NCBI GenBank assembly: GCA_023387965.1
Contig: JAEWHE010000009.1
Coordinates: forward strand, 62,001 to 126,000
DNA length: 64,000 nt
Direction of reading: 5' to 3'
Source of the DNA: Bacteroidota bacterium
GTDB lineage: Bacteria; Bacteroidota; Bacteroidia; Flavobacteriales; Flavobacteriaceae
Part shown: in pieces, positions 36,577-45,156 of the stretch
Layout: the number at the start of each line of letters is the position of its first letter
Numbering within the stretch: position 1 is the first letter of the stretch
The notes under the pieces: generated by a model
Databases searched by the model: none
The model's input: the letters and a program-made list of their open reading frames with translations, nothing else
What the model was told of the DNA's origin: nothing
Made by a program: the position numbers and the translations under genes

Positions 36577-38772
36577 TTAATTTGCCACTTCGCTGATGAA
36601 TTTGATTCTCATTAAGCGAAGTTCTTCTATATCATAATCGCCGTCAAATTCTTTCAGCGCTATTTTAATACTATCCGATTCAGATTCCATGAAATATTCC
36701 TGAATTTCTTCTTGTTGGTCTTCGTCCAAAATATCATCAATCCAATATTTGATGTTGAGTTTTGTACCGGAATATACAATTTGCTCCATTTCTTTAAGCA
36801 AAGCATCCATGTCCAAACCTTTGGCTCGAGCAATATCGTTTAATGATAATTTCCGATCCACATTTTGAATAATATATAACTTCAATCCAGAATTTGCTCC
36901 AGTAGATTTCACGACCAAATCATCTGGACGAATGATGTCATTTTCTTCAACGTATTTGGCAATTAATTCTACAAATTCTTTCCCGTATTTTTTCGCTTTC
37001 CCTTCTCCAACGCCGTGAACACTCGACATTTCTTCCACTGTTATCGGATATTTCAATGCCATATCTTCAATGGATGGATCTTGAAAAACTACAAATGGAG
37101 GAACACCTAATTTTTTGGCAACTTTTTTGCGAAGATCTTTTAAAATTCCTGTCAAAACTTCGTCTGCAACGTTAGAAGATTTTGAAGATGTGATGATTGA
37201 ATCGTCTTCGCCGTCCTTATATTCGTGGTCTTCAGACATCATGAAAGAGATAGGATTTTCAATAAATTCCCTTCCTTTCGCGGTTAATTTTAAAATTCCG
37301 TAGGTTTCGATGTCTTTTGAAAGATAACCGTCAACCAAAACTTGACGAATCAAGGCCATCCAAAAACGTTCGTCTTTGTCGGTTCCGCTGCCAAAAAAAG
37401 ATTGAGCATCCGTTTTATGGGCTTTGATGGTGGCGTTAATTTTTCCCATAAGGGTAAAAACAATTTCTTTGGCTTTATAAAGATGTTTGGTATCCCGAAC
37501 CACCTGAAGTAATTTGACTACATCATCCTTGGCTTCCACTTTCTTCTTCGGATTGCGAACATTGTCGTCCATGTCAGATCCTTCGCCGGTTTCAGAGTCA
37601 AATTCTTCTCCAAAATAATGCAGTAAAAATTTACGTCGCGACATAGAAGTTTCGGCATAAGAAACCACTTCTTGTAGCAAAGCAAAACCGATTTCCTGTT
37701 CGGCAACGGGTTTTCCTGCCATAAATTTTTCAAGCTTTTCTACATCCTTATAAGCATAATAAGCCAAGCAATGACCTTCTCCTCCATCTCGTCCGGCTCT
37801 TCCGGTTTCTTGATAATAACTTTCTAAAGATTTTGGAATATCATGGTGAATTACAAAACGTACATCCGGTTTATCGATTCCCATACCAAAAGCGATAGTT
37901 GCAACCACAACTTCCACATCTTCCATTAAAAACATATCCTGATGTTTCGCTCTGGTTTTAGCATCTAGACCAGCGTGATACGGAACCGCACTAATGCCGT
38001 TTACTTGTAAAACCTGGGCGATTTCTTCTACCTTTTTTCGGCTTAAGCAATAAATAATTCCTGATTTACCTTTATGCTGCTTGATAAAACGTATGATATC
38101 AGACTCGATATTTTTTGTTTTCGGACGAACTTCGTAATATAAATTAGGTCTGTTAAACGATGCTTTAAAAGTATTGGCATCTGTCATATCAAGGTTTTTC
38201 AGGATATCTTCCTGGACCTTTGGTGTAGCAGTTGCGGTTAAACCAATTACAGGGATGTTGCCCAATTGCTTGATAATGTTTCGTAAGTTTCGATATTCGG
38301 GACGAAAATCGTGACCCCACTCCGAAATGCAATGTGCTTCATCTATCGCTACAAAAGACAACGGAACGCTTCGCAAGAAAGACGTATATTCTTCCTTGGT
38401 CAATGATTCTGGGGCAACATACAATAATTTTGTAATGCCCGACACAATGTCTTTTTTTACTTGAGCGATTTCGGTTTTGGTAAGCGATGAATTTAAAACG
38501 TGGGCAACACCGTTTTCTGAAGATAAACTTCTGATGGCATCAACCTGGTTTTTCATTAAGGCAATAAGGGGGGAAACCACAATGGCGGTACCGTCTTTAA
38601 TTAATGCCGGAAGTTGGTAACATAAAGATTTACCGCCTCCCGTAGGCATAATCACAAACGTATTGTGGCCCGAAATGATACTCTTGACAACTTGTTCCTG
38701 CAAACCTTTGAATTGGCCGAAACCAAAAAATTTTTTCAGTTCTTTGTGGATGTCAATTTCGTTTGAATTCAT
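36577..38772 (-). CDS. recQ: ATP-dependent DNA helicase RecQ
   Basis: A 731-residue 3'-5' helicase for recombination and repair. Walker A MPTGGGKSLCYQLPA is near residue 44, the DEAHCISEWGHDFRPEY box near 145, then YYQETGRAGRDG and the zinc/RQC region with a winged-helix part. A C-terminal HRDC-like region and a helical tail extend it beyond the typical 600-residue enzyme. Divergent from kdsD. Confidence 0.96.
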   Translation of the reverse strand: MNSNEIDIHKELKKFFGFGQFKGLQEQVVKSIISGHNTFVIMPTGGGKSLCYQLPALIKDGTAIVVSPLIALMKNQVDAIRSLSSENGVAHVLNSSLTKTEIAQVKKDIVSGITKLLYVAPESLTKEEYTSFLRSVPLSFVAIDEAHCISEWGHDFRPEYRNLRNIIKQLGNIPVIGLTATATPKVQEDILKNLDMTDANTFKASFNRPNLYYEVRPKTKNIESDIIRFIKQHKGKSGIIYCLSRKKVEEIAQVLQVNGISAVPYHAGLDAKTRAKHQDMFLMEDVEVVVATIAFGMGIDKPDVRFVIHHDIPKSLESYYQETGRAGRDGGEGHCLAYYAYKDVEKLEKFMAGKPVAEQEIGFALLQEVVSYAETSMSRRKFLLHYFGEEFDSETGEGSDMDDNVRNPKKKVEAKDDVVKLLQVVRDTKHLYKAKEIVFTLMGKINATIKAHKTDAQSFFGSGTDKDERFWMALIRQVLVDGYLSKDIETYGILKLTAKGREFIENPISFMMSEDHEYKDGEDDSIITSSKSSNVADEVLTGILKDLRKKVAKKLGVPPFVVFQDPSIEDMALKYPITVEEMSSVHGVGEGKAKKYGKEFVELIAKYVEENDIIRPDDLVVKSTGANSGLKLYIIQNVDRKLSLNDIARAKGLDMDALLKEMEQIVYSGTKLNIKYWIDDILDEDQQEEIQEYFMESESDSIKIALKEFDGDYDIEELRLMRIKFISEVAN

Positions 38773-38796
38773 TCTATATTTATATGGTATTTTGCG

Positions 38797-38804
38797 TAAA
38801 TTTG
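38797..38804 (+). promoter_or_regulatory. -7 box of kdsD
   Basis: TAAATTTG gives a predicted start near 38810, between the divergent recQ and kdsD genes. This excludes any kdsD start inside recQ and leaves TTG at 38861. Confidence 0.6.
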
Positions 38805-38860
38805 CATTATATAAAGATACAATTTTCTTTTACAACCACAAATTTTATAAAAATTCTGTT

Positions 38861-39826
38861 TTGATTCAAAAAGACACCATACTCGCTTCGGCACGAAATA
38901 CTATTAAAGCTGAAAGTGAGGCAATTGCAAAACTCTCCGATTTTTTAAATGACGATTTCGCGCAAGCGGTAGAAATTATTTACCAATCTAACGGTCGCTT
39001 GGTGATTACCGGAATAGGCAAAAGTGCGATTATTGCTCAAAAAATTGTGGCCACGCTAAATTCCACAGGAACGCCTTCGGTGTTTTTACATGCCTCCGAA
39101 GCCATTCATGGTGATTTAGGAATGGTTCGAAATGGCGATGTCGTGATTTGCATTTCTAAAAGCGGTAATAGCCCGGAAATTAAAGTTTTGGTACCACTTT
39201 TGAAAAGATTTGGAAACAAATTAATTGCCATTACCGGAAACTTGACTTCTTTTTTGGCGAAACAATCCGATTTTGTTTTAAATGCGTATGTTGAAACAGA
39301 ATGTGATCCGATTAATTTAGCGCCAACAAATAGCACTACGGCTCAACTCGTTTTAGGCGATGCTTTGGCCATTTGCTTAATGCAACTCCGCAATTTTAAA
39401 GCCGAAGATTTTGCCAAATACCATCCGGGTGGTGCTTTGGGAAAAAAATTATTGCTTCGCGTGGCAGACATGCTCGATACTTCACATAAACCTGAAGTAA
39501 GTCCGGAGTGTTCGGTTAAAAAAGCCATTGTGGAAATTTCGCAGAAACGACTTGGGGTAACCGCTGTTGTGGAAAACGAAAAAATTGTAGGCATTATTAC
39601 CGATGGTGATATCAGAAGAATGTTGAATAATTTCGATAATTTTTCTAACTTAACAGCTTCGGATATCATGACTAAAAATCCGAAAAGCATCAAAGCTTCG
39701 GATATGGCGGTAGATGCTTTGAATTTAATGGAAGATTTTTCGATCACACAATTAATTGTAACAGAAGACAACAAGTATTTAGGAATCATCCATTTACATG
39801 ATATTCTAAAAGAAGGAATCGTTTAA
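38861..39826 (+). CDS. kdsD: D-arabinose-5-phosphate isomerase (KpsF/GutQ type)
   Basis: A 321-residue enzyme converting ribulose-5-phosphate to arabinose-5-phosphate, the first step to Kdo of lipopolysaccharide. A TTG start at 38861 fits the standard length; the in-frame extension to 38663 overlaps recQ and is upstream of the promoter. The SIS domain (about 30-165) has ITGIGKSAIIAQKI, FLHASEAIHGDLGM, ISKSGNSPEIK and LAPTNSTTAQL; two CBS domains follow. Confidence 0.93.
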   Translation: MIQKDTILASARNTIKAESEAIAKLSDFLNDDFAQAVEIIYQSNGRLVITGIGKSAIIAQKIVATLNSTGTPSVFLHASEAIHGDLGMVRNGDVVICISKSGNSPEIKVLVPLLKRFGNKLIAITGNLTSFLAKQSDFVLNAYVETECDPINLAPTNSTTAQLVLGDALAICLMQLRNFKAEDFAKYHPGGALGKKLLLRVADMLDTSHKPEVSPECSVKKAIVEISQKRLGVTAVVENEKIVGIITDGDIRRMLNNFDNFSNLTASDIMTKNPKSIKASDMAVDALNLMEDFSITQLIVTEDNKYLGIIHLHDILKEGIV

Positions 39827-39832
39827 AAAATA

Positions 39833-40663
39833 ATGGCGAAAACAAAAAAAAATCCGGGAGAGATGTCTTTTCTCGACCATTTAGAGGAATTACGCTGGTT
39901 GCTCATCAGAAGCACTTTGGCGATTGTGATAGCAGCTGCAGTAGCTTTTTACTTTGCTGATTTTATATTTGACAATATTATTTTCGGACCAAAAAATCCT
40001 GATTTCATTACCTATCATTGGTTTTGCGAAGCAAGTAAGTATTTCGGTGGAACTGGTGAAGGTTTTTGCAATAATCAGGTGAATTTTGAAATCCAAAGCC
40101 GTGTGATGTCGGGGCAATTTAATGCTCACATCTGGACATCAATTACAGCTGGATTTATTTTGGCTTTCCCTTTTATATTGTGGCAAATGTGGCTTTTTAT
40201 CAGTCCTGCTTTGTACGATAAAGAAAAAAAACATGCACAATTGTTCATCGCCATTTCATCGCTATTATTTTTCTTGGGCGTTTTATTTGGCTATTTTATC
40301 ATTTGCCCGCTTTCCATCAACTTTTTGGCGGGTTATCAAGTGAGTCAGCAAATCGAAAATAATATTGACATTGACAGTTATATTTCGCTGGTAAGAAGCA
40401 CCACGCTTTCGTGCGGTTTGGTTTTCGAATTACCAATCATCATGTTTTTCTTATCAAAATTAGGATTGGTAAACCCTACATTTCTTAGAAAATATCGAAA
40501 ACACAGTTTGGTTATCATTTTAATCGTAGCTGCAGTTGTTACACCTCCAGACATTGTCAGTCAAATTATCGTAACGATTCCACTGATGATTTTATACGAA
40601 TTTAGCATCCTCATCTCCGGTTGGGTGCTTAAAGCAAAAATAAAAAATGAGCAACTTAGTTAA
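39833..40663 (+). CDS. tatC: Sec-independent protein translocase TatC
   Basis: A 276-residue inner-membrane core of the Tat pathway. SFLDHLEELRWLLIRS at the start is the conserved twin-arginine-recognition region, followed by six hydrophobic helices and the FELPIIMFFLSKLGLV segment. It starts 6 nt after kdsD and overlaps the next gene by 17 nt. Partner tatA/B is not in the window. Confidence 0.95.
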   Translation: MAKTKKNPGEMSFLDHLEELRWLLIRSTLAIVIAAAVAFYFADFIFDNIIFGPKNPDFITYHWFCEASKYFGGTGEGFCNNQVNFEIQSRVMSGQFNAHIWTSITAGFILAFPFILWQMWLFISPALYDKEKKHAQLFIAISSLLFFLGVLFGYFIICPLSINFLAGYQVSQQIENNIDIDSYISLVRSTTLSCGLVFELPIIMFFLSKLGLVNPTFLRKYRKHSLVIILIVAAVVTPPDIVSQIIVTIPLMILYEFSILISGWVLKAKIKNEQLS

Positions 40664-41000
40664 AGAATTCAATGACTATCGCCAAGTAATGAACGAAAAA
40701 TTGCTGGCAGATGACAATAAAGTAATCAAAAGAATTTTCAATCTCGACACCAATGCTTACATGGAAGGCGCTTTGGATGTAAAAACCAAAGAACTTTTAG
40801 GCCTAGTAGCTTCAGCCGTATTACGTTGCGACGATTGTATCAAATACCATTTGGAAACTGCATACAAACAAGGAATTTCTCGTGCCGAAATGATGGAAGC
40901 CATGAGTATCGCTACTTTGGTTGGAGGAACGATTGTTATCCCGCATTTGCGTCGCGCTTATGAATTTTGGGAAGCATTGGAGCAAAACACTTCTGTTTAA
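40647..41000 (+). CDS. Carboxymuconolactone decarboxylase/AhpD-like protein
   Basis: A 117-residue helical protein of the AhpD/CMD fold. The CxxC-H motif RCDDCIKYHLETA (Cys about 55 and 58, His 62) is the redox site of AhpD-like alkylhydroperoxidases, and MMEAMSIATLVGG fits the conserved helix after it. A thiol redox role in the envelope operon is likely but not shown. It overlaps tatC by 17 nt. Confidence 0.9.
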   Translation: MSNLVKEFNDYRQVMNEKLLADDNKVIKRIFNLDTNAYMEGALDVKTKELLGLVASAVLRCDDCIKYHLETAYKQGISRAEMMEAMSIATLVGGTIVIPHLRRAYEFWEALEQNTSV

Positions 41001-41133
41001 AGTTTAAAATAAGCTTTATTCGTGATGCAATTATTTGTTAATTCGAATAAGCTATTGATAAAATTTAACTTTATTTGTGGCATTAAAGGTGAATTTGCAA
41101 AAATTCATTATTTCAAAATTTTCTATTAAAATC

Positions 41134-41874
41134 ATGAAGTTAAGAGCTGAAAATTTAATAAAAACATACAAAGGCAGAAGCGTTGTAAAAGGTATTTCGG
41201 TTGAAGTAAACCAAGGCGAAATTGTGGGGCTTTTAGGTCCAAATGGCGCCGGAAAAACGACTTCTTTCTACATGATTGTAGGATTGGTGAAGCCTAACAG
41301 TGGAAAAATTTTCTTAGACAAAACAGAAATCACCGATTTCCCGATGTACAAACGTGCTCAAAACGGAATTGGTTATCTTGCCCAAGAAGCCTCAGTTTTT
41401 AGAAAACTCAGCATCGAAGACAACATTATGAGCGTTTTGCAATTGACCAATCTTACTAAAGATGAACAAGAAGCAAAAATGGAAAGTTTAATTGCAGAAT
41501 TTAGCTTGAATCACATTCGTACCAATCGTGGCGACTTGCTTTCGGGTGGAGAAAGACGCCGAACAGAAATTGCACGGGCTTTGGCAACCGATCCAAAATT
41601 TATTTTGTTAGATGAGCCCTTTGCAGGCGTGGATCCCGTTGCCGTCGAAGACATTCAGCGAATCGTAGCCCAACTCAAAAATAAAAATATCGGAATCTTA
41701 ATCACCGATCACAACGTTCAGGAAACCCTTGCTATTACTGACAAAACCTACCTAATGTTTGAAGGTGGAATCTTAAAAGCTGGTATTCCCGAAGAACTTG
41801 TAGAAGACGAAATGGTGAGAAAAGTGTACCTCGGACAAAATTTTGAACTCCGTAAAAAGAAACTCGACTTTTAA
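41134..41874 (+). CDS. lptB: LPS export ABC transporter ATP-binding protein LptB
   Basis: A 246-residue soluble ATPase, ATG at 41134. Walker A LGPNGAGKTT is near residue 37-46, the signature LLSGGERRRTEIARAL near 137, Walker B FILLDEPFAGVDPVA and the switch His in ITDHNVQET. These are the LptB-specific signatures. It powers LPS transport through LptFG and LptC. It ends the kdsD-tatC-AhpD run. Confidence 0.95.
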   Translation: MKLRAENLIKTYKGRSVVKGISVEVNQGEIVGLLGPNGAGKTTSFYMIVGLVKPNSGKIFLDKTEITDFPMYKRAQNGIGYLAQEASVFRKLSIEDNIMSVLQLTNLTKDEQEAKMESLIAEFSLNHIRTNRGDLLSGGERRRTEIARALATDPKFILLDEPFAGVDPVAVEDIQRIVAQLKNKNIGILITDHNVQETLAITDKTYLMFEGGILKAGIPEELVEDEMVRKVYLGQNFELRKKKLDF

Positions 41875-41875
41875 G

Positions 41876-41980
41876 AATTTAAAATTTCACATTGTAGATT
41901 TCAGATTGTAGATTTCAGATTGTAGATTTTAGATTGTAGATTAAAACAATTCCTAAATCTTAAATCCTAAATCCTCAATC
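41876..41980. repeat. Long heptad-periodic tract between convergent lptB and GH25 genes
   Basis: Fifteen consecutive 7-nt blocks run in one phase. The first ten are variants of GATTTCA and GATTGTA; the last four are CTAAATC, TTAAATC, CTAAATC, CTCAATC, the reverse complement of GATTTAG-like units. The two groups form an imperfect inverted repeat. The tract runs past the GH25 stop codon at 41975. Confidence 0.8.
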
Positions 41981-42826
41981 AACCGCATAATACAACAATT
42001 GTTTTTTCGTCCCATTATAAATATTGACGTCAACCAAGCCTTTGATTCCGGGGACTGTAGCCTGTTCGCTAAATTGCCAAAACAACCAATCGTCTTTAAT
42101 TTCTTCCACAAAATAATTGTAATTGGCAATCCAAAAATAATATTCCGAAAATTCTTCCTCCAAAAAATCTCGGTAATAACTTTCTCCTGAATAAATAATC
42201 GGTTTCACTTTATAATGCGCTTCAACCTTGTCAAGCCAACGTTGCAACCCTACCTTTAAACTATCAATAGATTGATTTTTAGGCAATTGCTCAATATCCA
42301 GAACAGGAGGCAAATCACCCTTGGTCAATTTCACCGTTTTAATAAAATTTTTAGCTTGTTCCAATGAATTTTCATTCGGGCGATAATAATGGTAAGCACC
42401 ACGAACCAAATTGTATTTTTTTGCCGATTTCCAGTTCTGCGAAAACTTCGCATCTACCCTATTTTTTCCCGCAGTCGCACGCACAAAAACAAAATCCAGC
42501 GGGTATTTTTGCTGAATATTCCGAGCCTTTTCCCAGTCAATCACCCCTTGATATTCCGAAACATCCAACCCGAAAATTTTTCCTGAATGACCTTCTAAAA
42601 CGCCTTTAATTCTCGCTTCAGCCAATTTTTTTTCCTTTGGCGAAAGCCTTTTATCGGTTTTAAAACTAAAATAATATGCCAACGCCACACGATAATGATA
42701 GCCCAAACCACCAATTATCGCAACCGCCAAAACCCACATCAAAACCTTCAGCCGCAAGCCCGAAAGCCACTGCTTTTTGGCCACTTTCCGCGACCTTGCT
42801 TTCGCTTTTCCCGATGCTTTTTTCAT
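41975..42826 (-). CDS. Glycoside hydrolase family 25 lysozyme
   Basis: A 283-residue muramidase. A basic N-terminus (KAKARSRKVAKK) precedes a transmembrane helix (about 28-48) that anchors it to the inner membrane facing the periplasm. The catalytic GH25 domain (about 85-280) has GLDVSEYQGVIDW, VFVRATAG, GAYHYYRP, PPVLDIEQL and WFLWQFSEQ-like DWLFWQFSE, with catalytic Asp/Glu in DIE. It cuts between muramic acid and glucosamine in peptidoglycan. Confidence 0.92.
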   Translation of the reverse strand: MKKASGKAKARSRKVAKKQWLSGLRLKVLMWVLAVAIIGGLGYHYRVALAYYFSFKTDKRLSPKEKKLAEARIKGVLEGHSGKIFGLDVSEYQGVIDWEKARNIQQKYPLDFVFVRATAGKNRVDAKFSQNWKSAKKYNLVRGAYHYYRPNENSLEQAKNFIKTVKLTKGDLPPVLDIEQLPKNQSIDSLKVGLQRWLDKVEAHYKVKPIIYSGESYYRDFLEEEFSEYYFWIANYNYFVEEIKDDWLFWQFSEQATVPGIKGLVDVNIYNGTKKQLLYYAVD

Positions 42827-42909
42827 GATTTAAAAATAGAAAAATTTTCTAGAGTTTTTTTTGGAGCAACACATTTGACACCTTTGCCATCCCTATTCCT
42901 GCTTTTCGC

Positions 42910-42969
42910 TGCAATCTTTTATCACTTGCCCCGGATTTTAATCCGGGCAATTCATAAAAGGATTTCCGC
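42910..42969. repeat. REP-like imperfect palindrome
   Basis: The 256-nt gap between the GH25 and pssA genes holds two about 25-nt arms centred at 42938: AATCTTTTAT...GCCCCGGATT against AATCCGGGCAA...AAAAGGATT, with small mismatches. It is more GC-rich at the apex and followed by GATTTCCGCTTC. The gap also contains AGTGTTCACCGAACACC, a smaller dyad near 42980. No gene is visible. Confidence 0.65.
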
Positions 42970-43082
42970 TTCAAACACTAAGTGTTCACCGAACACCTAT
43001 AAAAATAAAGGTACTGTGAGGTAATCAGGGCTAGGAAACAATCAGAAGGCATTTTTGGAATCGTCCGTAAAAGAACTGCAAC

Positions 43083-43820
43083 CTAAAAATCGCTCGCTTT
43101 TACCTTCGTTTTAGAAAAATTCAACCCCACCGAAAGACAAATGTAAAAGATAATAATCAATGGTACCGCTAACATTTTTAAGAAAATCAACATGATCAAT
43201 GAAACTACCAAAAAGAAAATAGGCAATTGCATTTTTTTCCAAGTAAATTCTTTAATCTTTAAAGAAAACAGCGGAATTTCGGCGTTCAACATGTATGCGC
43301 TTAAAACTGCAATTCCCAACAAAAAATAAAAATTGCCCAACATTTCGCCAATAAAAGGAAATTTATTTTGCATCGCAATAATGGGTAGCGACATGATAAA
43401 AAGTGCGTTTCCTGGTGTTGGTAACCCAATAAAACTATCGGTTTGCCGCGTATCAATATTAAATTTTGCCAAACGATAACACGAACCCAAAGTGATTAAA
43501 AATCCTGCAAAAGGCAACGCAAAATCGCTCCATTCATAAGCCGGAAATCCAAGCGATTGATGCATCATTTTGTACATCACAAATCCGGGAACGACACCAC
43601 TTGTAACCATATCTGCAAGCGAATCGAGTTGTAATCCCAAAGCACTCGGAACTTTTAAAATTCGGGCAAAAAATCCATCAAAAAAATCAAAAAAAATTCC
43701 CAATGCCACAAAAAAGAACGCCAACATGAAGTCGTTATGGGTTACAAAAATCAAGGCAAAACAGCCTGACAAAAGATTGAGCAACGTAATAAAGTTAGGA
43801 ATATGGCCTTTGATTTTCAT
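43083..43820 (-). CDS. pssA: CDP-diacylglycerol-serine O-phosphatidyltransferase
   Basis: A 245-residue membrane enzyme making phosphatidylserine, the precursor of phosphatidylethanolamine. ATG at 43820 gives the standard MKIKGHIPNFITLLNLLSG start. The CDP-alcohol phosphotransferase motif D-x2-D-G-x2-A-R-x8-G-x3-D-x3-D is present as DFFDGFFAR, LGLQLDSLADMVTSG. About eight hydrophobic helices. Confidence 0.94.
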   Translation of the reverse strand: MKIKGHIPNFITLLNLLSGCFALIFVTHNDFMLAFFFVALGIFFDFFDGFFARILKVPSALGLQLDSLADMVTSGVVPGFVMYKMMHQSLGFPAYEWSDFALPFAGFLITLGSCYRLAKFNIDTRQTDSFIGLPTPGNALFIMSLPIIAMQNKFPFIGEMLGNFYFLLGIAVLSAYMLNAEIPLFSLKIKEFTWKKMQLPIFFLVVSLIMLIFLKMLAVPLIIIFYICLSVGLNFSKTKVKASDF

Positions 43821-43933
43821 ATATTTTTTTTGTTTCTGCACAAATTTAATACAATAACTTGACAGTTTGCTACGTTCTTTTGTCAAGATTTTTTACCAAA
43901 CCGAAAAGTAGTTTTTGGCTCGATAAAAATTTA

Positions 43934-43941
43934 TACTTTTG
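43934..43941 (+). promoter_or_regulatory. -7 box of the PorV-like gene
   Basis: TACTTTTG with an upstream TTTTTGG at about 43912; spacing is 16 nt, shorter than usual. Located 38 nt before the start. Confidence 0.45.
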
Positions 43942-43979
43942 GAAAAATTTAAAAATCGCTTTTTTTAACCCCTCAGGCT

Positions 43980-45050
43980 TTGAAAAAACTCCTTATTGCC
44001 GCATTTTTATCCGCAACATATTTCGCGCAAGCGCAAGCCATTCGTAAATATTCAAACGAATTTATGAATATTGGTGTCGATGCTGCCGCAATGGGAATGA
44101 GCAATGCCGTTACCGCAAGCGTCTCTGATGTGACTTCTGGTTATTGGAATCCCGCAGGTTTGGTAAACCTCGAAGACAAACAGGTTTCGCTCATGCACGC
44201 GAGTTATTTTGCCAATATCGCACAATATGATTATGCAGGTTTTGCCATGCCAATCGATAATGAAAGTGCTTGGGGACTTCATCTCATCCGTTTTGGGGTG
44301 GACGATATTTTAAATACAACGCAATTAATTGATAGTGAGGGAAATATCGATTATAACCGAATCAGTCTTTTTTCTACAGCTGATTACGGTGTGACTTTTT
44401 CTTACGCCCGAAAATTAAAAGTTCCCGGATTACAATATGGTGTAAATGCCAAAGTAATCCGCAGAATTATTGGAGATTTCGCCAGTTCTTGGGGATTTGG
44501 TTTTGATGCCGGTTTGCAGTTTGAACGCAACGATTGGAAATTTGGTTTGATGCTTCGCGACATTACTACCACTTACAATATTTGGAACATTAACGAAGAA
44601 GAATTCAACAAAATTAAAGATGCCATTCCGGGAGAAAACCAAGAACTTCCCGAAGATTCCGAAATTACCATGCCAAAAGCCCAATTTGGAATTGCCAAAA
44701 AATTCATCATTCGTTACGATTACAGCATTTTGGCGGCAGCCAACCTCAACATGAACTTTGCCCAAACTAACGATATTATTTCTACTGATTTTGTAAGTAT
44801 TGATCCGGCTATTGGTGTAGAATTTGGCTATACAGATTTGGTTTTTTTAAGAGCTGGAGCCGGAAATTTCCAAAACGTCATGCAAATTGATGGTTCTGAA
44901 AAAATAGGTTTTCAACCTAATATTGGTGTAGGATTTAAATACAAAGGCATTCAGGTGGATTACGCTTTAACCGATATTGGCGACCAAAGCGTGGCTTTAT
45001 ACTCCAATATTTTTTCTGTGAAAGTAGATTTAGGAATCTTCCGCAGGTAA
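43980..45050 (+). CDS. PorV/PorQ-family outer-membrane protein
   Basis: A 356-residue outer-membrane beta-barrel of the T9SS PorV/PorQ family. TTG at 43980 is the only plausible start and yields a signal peptide ending in AQA. Family features: NIGVDAAAMGMSNAVTA, TSGYWNPAGLV, ASYFANIAQYDYAGFAMP, YGVNAKVIRR and a C-terminal VKVDLGIFRR. PorV shuttles T9SS cargo at the outer membrane; this copy may be a specialised paralogue. It is divergent from pssA. Confidence 0.88.
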   Translation: MKKLLIAAFLSATYFAQAQAIRKYSNEFMNIGVDAAAMGMSNAVTASVSDVTSGYWNPAGLVNLEDKQVSLMHASYFANIAQYDYAGFAMPIDNESAWGLHLIRFGVDDILNTTQLIDSEGNIDYNRISLFSTADYGVTFSYARKLKVPGLQYGVNAKVIRRIIGDFASSWGFGFDAGLQFERNDWKFGLMLRDITTTYNIWNINEEEFNKIKDAIPGENQELPEDSEITMPKAQFGIAKKFIIRYDYSILAAANLNMNFAQTNDIISTDFVSIDPAIGVEFGYTDLVFLRAGAGNFQNVMQIDGSEKIGFQPNIGVGFKYKGIQVDYALTDIGDQSVALYSNIFSVKVDLGIFRR

Positions 45051-45156
45051 CTTCTTTTTTTGTGGGCAAATAATACAATTTTTTTGATAAATCGTGTAAG
45101 CGGTCTAAAGATAAAAATAGTCAACTTTATGATTATCAATCTTTAAACCACCACCC

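Noticed and set aside
38663..38860. 5' extension of the kdsD reading frame
   Set aside because: It overlaps recQ on the other strand and lies upstream of the predicted promoter box at 38797-38804; standard family length is reached from TTG 38861.
41876..41980. Ordinary rho-independent terminator for lptB
   Set aside because: The inverted repeat is imperfect, AT-rich and long, and no clean GC stem with a T-run is present; it may still slow transcription, but it does not fit the standard terminator form seen elsewhere in the window.
42980..43010. Small dyad AGTGTT...AACACC as an operator
   Set aside because: Short, single occurrence, no promoter next to it; likely chance or part of the REP-like element's flank.
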